Made by a program: the position numbers and the translations under genes. From Mytilus edulis (lineage: Eukaryota; Mollusca; Bivalvia; Mytilida; Mytilidae): a DNA stretch of 64,000 bases. The notes under the pieces are model-generated. The model was not told the DNA's origin. It saw only the letters and a program-made list of their open reading frames with translations, and searched no databases. Shown one piece after another: positions 56,577-64,000 of this stretch (its first letter is position 1; each line of letters opens with the position of its first letter). The stretch spans positions 96,213,917 to 96,277,916 of the forward strand of contig NC_092346.1 in NCBI RefSeq assembly GCF_963676685.1, written 5' to 3'.

Positions 56577-57835
56577 GTAAGGGTTCCGCAGAACCCAATG
56601 TCTTGCCTACTTTTGATGTTAATCGCAGGCTCAACAAGAATGAGAAAAAAAAATAATTAAAATATTCCTCTCTATACTATCTTTTGATTGTAAGAAGCTT
56701 CTGCTCAAGTTTGATAAAAATCCAGGATAGTTTATGAATCTAATAAATGTTTTAATAAAATGTTTCACTGTGATTATTTTTTTTCATAGGTTTCTGACAC
56801 AAAATACATGTAAATGTGGTCATAAATCATACAATTCTTTTGCGCAATTGAAGATTTTCAAAAATTTCAAAATTTGAAAAATTTGAGAAAAATATGAATC
56901 CCTTAAAAAATTGGGAAAAAAATCCCCCCCCCCCCCCCCCCACGTTTTTGAAACCCACCTTGGAGCAATAACCCCAACTCCCAATCCCAGCCTTTCCTTT
57001 GTAGTATGGAACCTTGTTGTACAATTTCAGAGAGATCCATACACTTAAACACAAGTTAATGACTGGAAACTAGAACAATGCTTGTTTTTGGCCCTTAATT
57101 CCCAAACTGTTGGCCCCATAACCCATAAAATGAATCCTTACGTTCAACTTGTTGTATTAAACATTGTGGTTTAATCTCAGAGCAATCAAAGTACTTATAC
57201 CAGTGTATACACAAGTAATTATCCTGAAACTAGAAAAATGCTTGTTTTCGGCCCCATATTCCTAAACGGTTTGGACCATCATCCCCAAAATCAATCGCAA
57301 CCATTCTTTTGTGGTATTGAACCTTCTTCAAAAATATCATAGAGATCCATTCACTTAAACTTAAGTTATTGTCCGGACACCAATGTGTCTTCTGACGACG
57401 CACACAATGACATACCATTATACGATCAAAATTTACTTCTGGATACTATCTTATGATAATATACAAGCTTCTGCCCAAGTTTGGTAGAAATCCAGGATAG
57501 TTGAAGAAAGTTATTAAAATTTTAAAAACTTTCCCCACAGAGTGAATGTCATGTTTCCTGGCAGAAAAACTAAGTTTATCTGTAAGTAAAATATGGAAAA
57601 ACAAGATTTTTTTTTACAAAATTAACTTCTTGATACTATCTTACATTGTCTTATGATCATAAACAAGCTTCTGTCCATGTTTGGTAGAAATCCAGAATAG
57701 TTTAAGAAAGCTATCAAAATTTCAAAAACATAAACCACAGAGTGAATATTTGTGGACGCTGCCGATGACAGAATGTAGGATCACTATGTCTCGCTTTTTC
57801 AACAAAAGTAAAAGGCTCAACAAAAAAATACTTTG
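56577..57835 (+). mobile_element. Bivalve tandem-repeat element (HINE/pearl type), upstream of POMT1
   Basis: Starts AGGGTTCCGCAGAACCCAAT with TCGCAGGCTCAACAAG, has two units of about 180 bp (CTGTTGGCCCCATAACCC / GTTTGGACCATCATCCCC), then two units of about 170 bp (AAGCTTCTGCCCAAGTTTGG / TAGAAATCCAGGATAGTT), and ends GGATCACTATGTCTCGCTTT, then GGCTCAACAAAAAA. A run of about 16 C is at 56925-56941. Confidence 0.6.
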
Positions 57836-57964
57836 TGATATATACAACATTCTTCAGGCATTACATGTATTACAAACAGAAATAAATTTGACATGTTTAT
57901 ATAATTATCTTTTGATGAAATCAAGTGCACAAAAAAATCATCGTCCCCTTAATATAAAGATGCA

Positions 57965-58740
57965 ATTAGATTATGACTGAGCCTTGATTCAATATGTGAT
58001 GAGCTCTCTCCATCCACTATTACTGTTTGTGTCCAATGTGATAGGAAGCTAGCAATCCACCTATTGACCTTTCCTCTGACGCCGTAGTGTTCAGGTTTAT
58101 GAACGAGTAGACTGCGACTAACATTGTCGAAAGCTTAAGAAGAAACCCATAAAAAGTATGTCTGTGCTCATATTTTAAGTGATGTCGGCCATAAATTCAA
58201 TTAGTTGGGTTTCACAAGATCAGAGCAAAAGCCATGTTGTAATTTGGTGGTAATCCATGGTTTAGGCAGCAAGCATTTGATTTTCTGGGGGGGGGGGGGG
58301 GGGGGGGGGGGGCTATGGTTTTTTTTGGAAAAAAAAGTTTGTTTCCAGTTTTTGGAGAAAAAAATAATTTGTTTTTGATTCTGAGGAAAAAAAATTGTGT
58401 GTTTCACCCTCAGCTGCCACTATATGTAACGCTAAAATTGAAAGAAAAAAATTGTTTTCGACTTGTCGCGAAAAAAAAAAATTGTTTTTCGCCTGTACAG
58501 AAAAAAAAACCATAGCCCCCCCCCCCCCCGAAAATCAAATGGTTGCTGCCTTATGATATAGCTTGTGATTATGTGCTCTATGAGTTTGCAGCATATACAA
58601 GTCAAAGATATTGGTTGGTAGTTCTCTGTTCTATATCTCTCTCCTTTTTTGAAGACTGGGCTAACATTGGCATTCCTCATCCCCTGTTTCGATTGATGTT
58701 TGAAAGATCAGTGTGAGTATGGGGGCCTTTGGTTGTTTGG
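57965..58740 (-). pseudogene. LINE reverse transcriptase remnant with nested MITE
   Basis: Minus-strand frames read APILTLIFQTSIETG, NANVSPVFKKGERYRTENYQ and PISLTCICCKLIEHII, then after an insert LQHGFCSDL, and finally SFDNVSRSLLVHKPEHYGVRG and WIASFLSHWTQTVIVDGESS: consecutive blocks of a CR1/Jockey-type reverse transcriptase with stops and frameshifts. Confidence 0.82.
58266..58551. mobile_element. Foldback MITE with poly-G/poly-C arms
   Basis: A 286-bp insert with inverted ends GGCAGCAAGCATTTGATTTTC / GGCAGCAACCATTTGATTTTC, followed in each arm by a G (or C) run and CTATGGTTTTTTTT. Flanked by TTA on both sides, it interrupts the LINE. The centre holds A-runs alternating with TTGTTTTTG. 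Confidence 0.82.
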
Positions 58741-59338
58741 GTGGAGTTTCTAGTCCTGGAATGAAGGACTGATATATTGTTCAAAGACAGGTAACAGAGC
58801 CATAACTTAAAGAATCCGAAAATACTGGTGAAATCCAATTACCTGTTTACCTGTTTACTTACCTTTTATTTCTATATTTTAAAAGAAAAACAAAACAAAA
58901 AAACACAACCGGAAACTTGAAACACTTCTTAAAATGAAACGGTATCTGGATACGGATATCAAATTATCCGGAAAATACCTTAATTTATTTACTAATCGCA
59001 GATATTTGGCTGTTTATTTATTATGTCTGTACCTTGTATTTTTTTGTTCAAATAACATAGAAAATACGTTCATTGTATTCAATACGAAGGGATCGAATTT
59101 GAATGATTTTGTTTTCGTATACGAATATTTCCATACCTTTTCCGTCATTGATTTAATATTTATACATTCAATTTGGCTCACACAAGAAGATCACAAATAA
59201 ATAGTCAATTTAATTAGCAAATATGTAAGTTTCAACGAAACGGTAAAGCTCTTTAAACAATGATATATGAATTTTATTGTATTGTATGGTAGAATAGAAT
59301 AGAGTATTTTATTTTTCCAAACTTATTCGGCACACAAG
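58741..59338. other. Non-coding stretch
   Basis: Holds an 88-codon plus-strand frame (58934-59200) with hydrophobic residues but no recognisable family or gene structure. Confidence 0.35.
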
Positions 59339-59519
59339 AGCATATGACATGTAGTCCAAATTTTGGACTACTATGGCATATGGAATCCATGATATCTCGG
59401 CCTATAACAAAATTGGACTATGACAAAATCGGCCTATAACATAATCGGCCTCCCAAAATCGGACTATAACAAACTCGGACTATACCTAACTCGGACTACT
59501 AGAAGAATATAAGTTTATT

Positions 59520-59592
59520 GTCTTAATTTTGTATGCCATAACCATTTAATGTAAATGTGTTTGTGCGAATAAAATATTGTCTATTGTCTATA
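59520..59592 (+). mobile_element. Isolated LINE 3' tail
   Basis: GTAAATGTGTTTGTGCGAAT with AAAATATTGTCTATTGTCTA matches the tail of the LINE remnant at 17650-17722. A very short 5'-truncated insertion. Confidence 0.6.
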
Positions 59593-60024
59593 AGTATAAT
59601 CAGAGACATATAATACATATATTATATGTCTCTGGTATAATGTTGGTTGTTGTTGTTTATTGGAAATTAATTTTCAATTCTTAATTTGAAATTATTTTTT
59701 TATCTACAATCAAGGATTTTGTCTTACTATACAAATCCTTGCTACAATTAATTAAATAATTTATTGAAGGGAATAACAAAAAAACCTTAACAAGATATAT
59801 ATTAAAACTGAGACTACTGTAGTCTCAGATTAAAATAAAAGTACAAAAAAACTTCTTTTTAATAATGATATATTGAAAATTAACCTCTGATGTGTCTTTT
59901 CAGTATTATTATTTGTAATAATGTCCCTCTCAGAATTAATTTTTATTATATGCATATCTTAATTGATTATGACATCATGCCATGCCTTATAGGCATCTGT
60001 AACCGGAGAGCACGAATTTCATTA

Positions 60025-60096
60025 CAAAATTGCTTGTCTCCACCGGGACCTCTGTGTTACAAGGCAGCGCGTATACCAACTGAGCTACATGTAAAG
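60025..60096 (-). repeat. tRNA-like segment (SINE head or tRNA relic)
   Basis: The minus strand reads TGTAGCTCAGTTGGTATACG, a good A box, then CGCTGCCTTGTAACACAGAG resembling an anticodon arm and GGTCCCGGTGG in place of a proper B box. There is no intact cloverleaf, so I do not call a functional tRNA. Confidence 0.45.
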
Positions 60097-60432
60097 AAGT
60101 ACTTCCTTAGCTCAACCGCTTACGGCTGACTAAGTATCTACTAAGTTTTCTAAGGGAAGCAATCCCGTCACACATCTATTATTTTTATAATACTTCAAGT
60201 ATAGTCACTCATTGAAATATATAATACACACATATGTACAAATACGATAAGTATTGTATTATCAAACAAAATAAAAGCCTGTTTATAGGAAACTAATACA
60301 AAGAAGAAGTATAAGACTGAATTCAACTTTAATTTCCTTAAATGAACAATGAAGCAAGACTTTCTTATCCATAGCAAATAAAACGTTTATGAGTAACAAT
60401 TATGAACAAGAATAAAATATAGAAGCACTTAC

Positions 60433-60486
60433 CAGTATCACGAACTCTGTGTTGCTATAAACTACACGAATCACACTGTAAGGCAT
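60433..60486 (-). other. Candidate short first exon inside the TIR element
   Basis: On the minus strand ATG opens 18 codons (MPYSVIRVVYSNTEFVIL) ending at CTG|gtaagt, a consensus donor. It could belong to a gene of the surrounding element or be a 5' exon spliced towards POMT1; joined to POMT1 exon 1 leader it would stop in frame, making it a leader exon only. Speculative. Confidence 0.3.
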
Positions 60487-61069
60487 GTTGCTTTGTTGTA
60501 ACTTTTTTAGAACACTCGACGCAGTGGTCGGTACACAAGCACTTGTCTCAGAATTGTTTTCCCCTATATACCTTAATATAACACAAGGTACTTAACTAAA
60601 TTTTTTGAAAAATGACACCAGTTCCGAATTCCTGTTATTTTTTTATTTCTCGGTTGTCAAACCTTATTATGCCATTCCATGTTATTTTATAGAAGTGTTT
60701 GGTAAGATCAAAGAAATCTCTGTTGTTTTTTTCAATTTTATATGTTATGTGTCTCTGTTTAAACATATCAAATTCAACTCGTATAACAAACATTTAATAC
60801 ACTTCTATATATTGTCTTTTTTTTCAAAAATGTTAATTATAATCTGATAAACTCGTATATAAATTTAATATATAAAGTTTTTTTTTATTAAAGTAAAAAA
60901 AAATAAACAATCTACTAATCGTAGTCCGAGTTTGTTCAATATATTTCTGCATATAATTAATGGTAGGCCGAGTTGGTTAAAGTCCGAGTTTGTTATAGTC
61001 CGATTCTGTTATAGGCCGATTTTGTTTTAGTCCGAGTTATCCAGCAGCGGGCATATGCTCTTGTGTGCC

Positions 61070-62990
61070 TTATATTATATTGAGATAATTATGACATCTT
61101 GCAAGGCTATTTATTTATTTTTGTGATGCCTTCCTTCGTCAGGAAAACCCCTGTTTTGACAGTTCTTCAAAGGCTAGTTATTTGGCTTATGCCTTCTAAA
61201 TAAAGCTTATTTTGAATCAGAAAAGATCTTATATCCTCGTGTATTTTATTTTCGACCTACTAACATATTTTTCTGAATTTCCCTATTATATGTTTGAACA
61301 TAGACATACCTAATATTTTGAGAGTCGCGAGTATACTTGTGCATAAAATAATTGTATCGGAAATATATTTCGATCTTTAATTTATTTTTGCATTTGAGTT
61401 CATTAGATCGATGGCACCTTTGTTGACAAAAACAAGCGTCTTGTGTTTTCGACCTATCTATAATTTTATTTTTTCGTTAAAAAGCTGTAAGGAGTATGCG
61501 TATTTTCGTATTCAGATTAACTTTAAGTATTACAACGACTAACCACCTGACAGTCATGTGACTTAATGACCTTGAAGTAAACTTTGCATGCAAAAAGACC
61601 TCTGCCATAAGTTTAGAAAATTCGTTTATTTTAGACCGATTCTTTTGGAAGGTAAAACTATAGTGTGTGATAACATTGTGTGAGGGAATTCGACGTTTGC
61701 TGTACCACTGTTCACTCCAACGCAATTTATGACAATACCACTGCATCAATCTGTATGATTATTTTTGCAGTGTTTTAAAAAATGATTTTACTTTGTTGTC
61801 GCGTATTATTTTTGAAACATTCAATGTTTTAAAAAGGCGAATTTTCTGTATAAAGTCAATAATTATGTTGACTTTTGAAGCCCAAACTTTCTACAGCCTT
61901 AAATACGCAAATAAAAGATCCAAAAACTATACCAATACAGAACGACATGTTTATGGAATTATAGCAAATCTTTTGGTTTACAAATTTTTATTCGTTATTG
62001 CAAAATAATGAACTTAAAATATCTGACATTTTCTCCCTACCCAGTTTACCCCTAATATTTTTTATGATGTGGACTGGTCATTGTTATTAATTCGTACGCA
62101 ATTTGATTGGATTAACTTGTAATTAGTTTACCTTCAAACTTGTTTATGCTTTTCATACATGACTATTGATAATAAGAACGTGCATGTATGTGTACGGTAA
62201 CTAAAATGACCTTCAAACTGGACACTGGACGAGTCAATATTATGTTTTATCAATGAAAGTTAAGGTATGAAAGGTAAGAATTGCCACTTCTTCTATTTTC
62301 ACAAAATTTTCCGACTACACAGTTGATAGATTATTTTTTAAAAGCCTATGGTGGAGATAAAAGAGAAAGTTTACAAATAAGACGTTTTGTTCCATTAAAC
62401 AAGTCATTTTCTTAAGAGAAATGCCGAAATACATTTTACGCACAGCTACGGCAGGTAAAGTTATTAGTTATCATAACAAAAAAAAGCATTATTCAGTCTC
62501 ATTGGAATATGTTAATTACAATAACTCCCAAACTTAAGTAGTAGGTATATGAAGTCAAAATATGTCCGATCTGCCTATTTTTGGACATCAAAAGTCAATA
62601 CGATCGTTTTAAAGTCAATTTCGTCTACCTCACAAAATCTTGTTAGGCACTATAGTATTAGTGAAAAGGGTACAAAAACGTGATATCAAATAAAAAAACG
62701 TAAATACTTAATATAATAACTTTATTTGAAAAATCTTCACCCCATGTGGATATCATTTGCTATTGTTACTAAGTATAGCAGCCGAATATGACATCATGCA
62801 GACATGCACAGCATACGGGAAGTGAAAGTAGAATTAGGTCGAAAACGTCACACGGCCTCACCATGACAAAATTATGGAAAAACAATTCAAACAAGAAAAC
62901 TATATATTTTAAACAGTCAAAACGTATTGAAATTTGTATCTGAAAGAGTACACCATGTATGACCAAGGAAACTAAACACTAAAATAGATG
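61070..62990. other. Non-coding stretch
   Basis: AT-rich with no recognisable gene or repeat element; frames of 60-90 codons lack features. Confidence 0.4.
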
Positions 62991-62994
62991 TACA

Positions 62995-63135
62995 TTTTTG
63001 AACATGTACATTGTAATTGTTCTGGACTTTTCAAAGGCATTTGGCACTTTGCCACATGACAAACTATTTCACAAGCTACAAATATCTGGCATAAAAGAGA
63101 ACCCTAAAAGATACTATATGTATCATACATGTCTA
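62995..63135 (+). pseudogene. LINE reverse transcriptase fragment
   Basis: Plus strand reads VIVLDFSKAFGTLPHDKLFH and KLQISGIKEN, the conserved block of non-LTR reverse transcriptases (usual DFSKAFDTV). A short isolated relic just upstream of GTF2H5. Confidence 0.8.
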
Positions 63136-63334
63136 TGATGTCATACAGGTCATACTGTATAAACAATGCTAACTGGAACCACATGGAGGTGTCCAGTGCC
63201 ATAACCAAGCCAAAGCTGTTATATCAACCCTCTAATTCTTCAGATCATTAATTTCAGAATCAAAGCAGTTTTCCTTTTAATGCATGAATATTAAAACGAT
63301 ATTTAACATTATGTTTCAGTGATATGGTGATAGA

Positions 63335-63550
63335 ATGGTGAATGTAACTAAAGGAATCCTTGTAGAATGTGATCCAGCTATGAAACAGTTTCTCCTTCAT
63401 CTCGACGACACAGAAGCATTTGGTCGCAAATTCGTCATCCAAGATCTGGGTGAAAACTGCCTATTCATCTCATCAGACATTCTAGAAACATTACAAGATA
63501 AAATTGACGATATAATGGATAGACTTTCTTTTCCATTAGCTGAAAAATAA
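63335..63550 (+). CDS. General transcription factor IIH subunit 5 (TFIIH p8/TTDA)
   Basis: Encodes 71 residues, exactly the family length, starting MVNVTKGILVECDPAMKQFL and ending PLAEK. The conserved ECDPAMKQFLLHLD and KFVIQDL segments identify it. This nuclear protein stabilises the TFIIH core by binding p52 and supports nucleotide excision repair and transcription. An in-frame TGA lies five codons upstream, and ATTATGTTTCAG at 63308-63319 looks like an acceptor, so a non-coding 5' exon is likely. The coding part has no intron here. AATAAA at 63659-63664 is a possible poly(A) signal, unless the candidate exon at 63579 shows that transcription continues. Confidence 0.93.
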   Translation: MVNVTKGILVECDPAMKQFLLHLDDTEAFGRKFVIQDLGENCLFISSDILETLQDKIDDIMDRLSFPLAEK

Positions 63551-63664
63551 CTCTGCTGAAAAGAACATATTCTCAAATTTGTCATTTCTTTTTTCTTTAT
63601 CTTTATTTACATATCATATACAATCATTTGACAATAGGTATTTTTTATACTTAAAATTAATAAA

Positions 63665-63812
63665 AATGAAAACAAAACTATCCTGGAGCTGGATTACATC
63701 CAAAAGATTAATGAAAATCAACAGTCCACTTTTTGAAGAGGGAAATATTATTTGTTGCTTAGCAACAAAACATGTTACCTACAAAGAGGATGTGGACGAT
63801 TTACTTGAAAGG
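63665..63812 (+). other. Candidate exon of an unrecognised gene
   Basis: A plus-strand frame reads MKTKLSWSWITSKRLMK, INSPLFEEGNIICCLATKHV and TYKEDVDDLLER, ending at GAAAG|gtaact, a usable donor. The residue composition looks protein-like, but I recognise no family. It may be the first coding exon of a plus-strand gene that continues beyond the window. Confidence 0.35.
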
Positions 63813-64000
63813 TAACTGAAAAAAAGTCCAATACATGTACTTAGAATGTGTATGGAATTTTGTTTGCTATTTCTTTGCTGAGGATGAAATGGATTTTCCT
63901 CATGACATTTTTTTTTTAAATCAATAGTTAAACAGAAAATAAGATAGTGAAAAACAGACAACAAAAATCTATTTGCAATATAAGCAGACATACATTCCCC

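Larger units (their letters stand above)
59339..61069. mobile_element. 1.7-kb TIR element with TCGGACTATAACAAA repeats
   Basis: Perfect 18-bp inverted ends GGCACACAAGAGCATATG. Inside each end are several inverted-oriented copies of (A)TCGG(A/C)CTATAACAAAAT (59398-59500 and, as complement, 60920-61035). The central part has no transposase I recognise. A LINE tail (59520-59592), a small palindrome, a tRNA-like piece and a candidate exon lie inside. Confidence 0.78.

Noticed and set aside
60025-60096. Functional tRNA gene on the minus strand
   Set aside because: The A box is good, but the B box and acceptor stem are missing, and the anticodon arm pairs poorly.

Overview
This is AT-rich, intron-rich animal DNA with very dense repeats. 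The repeat families (copies of a retroposon-like repeat with a fixed 3' end, 160-bp tandem-repeat elements of the bivalve Helitron-related type, a 'gccccacctacgatag' repeat, a BEL/Pao element) are ones I associate with marine bivalves, especially mussels (Mytilus). The species is inference from repeat content, not proof.

Three host genes can be rebuilt exon by exon. (1) A GT43 beta-1,3-glucuronyltransferase (B3GAT type) on the minus strand, five coding exons between 9191 and 15680, 338 codons, every joint with GT/AG and matching phase. (2) POMT1, protein O-mannosyltransferase 1, on the minus strand, 18 coding exons between 35908 and 56473, 785 codons. (3) GTF2H5 (the 71-aa TFIIH subunit p8/TTDA) on the plus strand at 63335-63550. 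The first two act in the secretory pathway: a Golgi-type II glucuronyltransferase and an ER multi-pass mannosyltransferase.

Layout: 1-2450 is a 37-bp minisatellite interrupted by a retroposon-like repeat. 2450-8700 is mostly non-autonomous DNA transposons (a TTAA-ended MITE occurs twice, inverted) and a 165-bp tandem-repeat element. 8700-15700 is B3GAT. 15900-25000 holds a small array, a TA-flanked MITE, LINE remains, a decayed but complete-ended BEL/Pao retrotransposon (17817-23460) and a long foldback element (23922-24903). 26-33 kb is nested repeats, two hairpin palindromes and a poly(A)-tailed retrocopy. 35.9-56.5 kb is POMT1 with transposons in its introns. 56.5-63 kb is again transposon debris, followed by GTF2H5 and one unassigned candidate exon.

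The most unusual feature is a pattern: many tandem arrays are built from exon ends. At 9 of the 23 B3GAT and POMT1 coding exons the adjacent intron or 3' flank carries tandem copies that include the splice site, or the stop codon, and usually part of the coding sequence of that exon. They range from one extra degenerate copy to about 28 copies. The clearest are B3GAT exon 3 acceptor (54-bp unit), POMT1 exon 2 donor (70-bp unit, about 27 copies), exon 9 donor (58-bp unit, 8 extra copies) and exon 17 donor (80-100-bp unit, about 14 copies). These arrays place rows of decoy splice sites next to the real ones. I know of no named repeat class that fits this.
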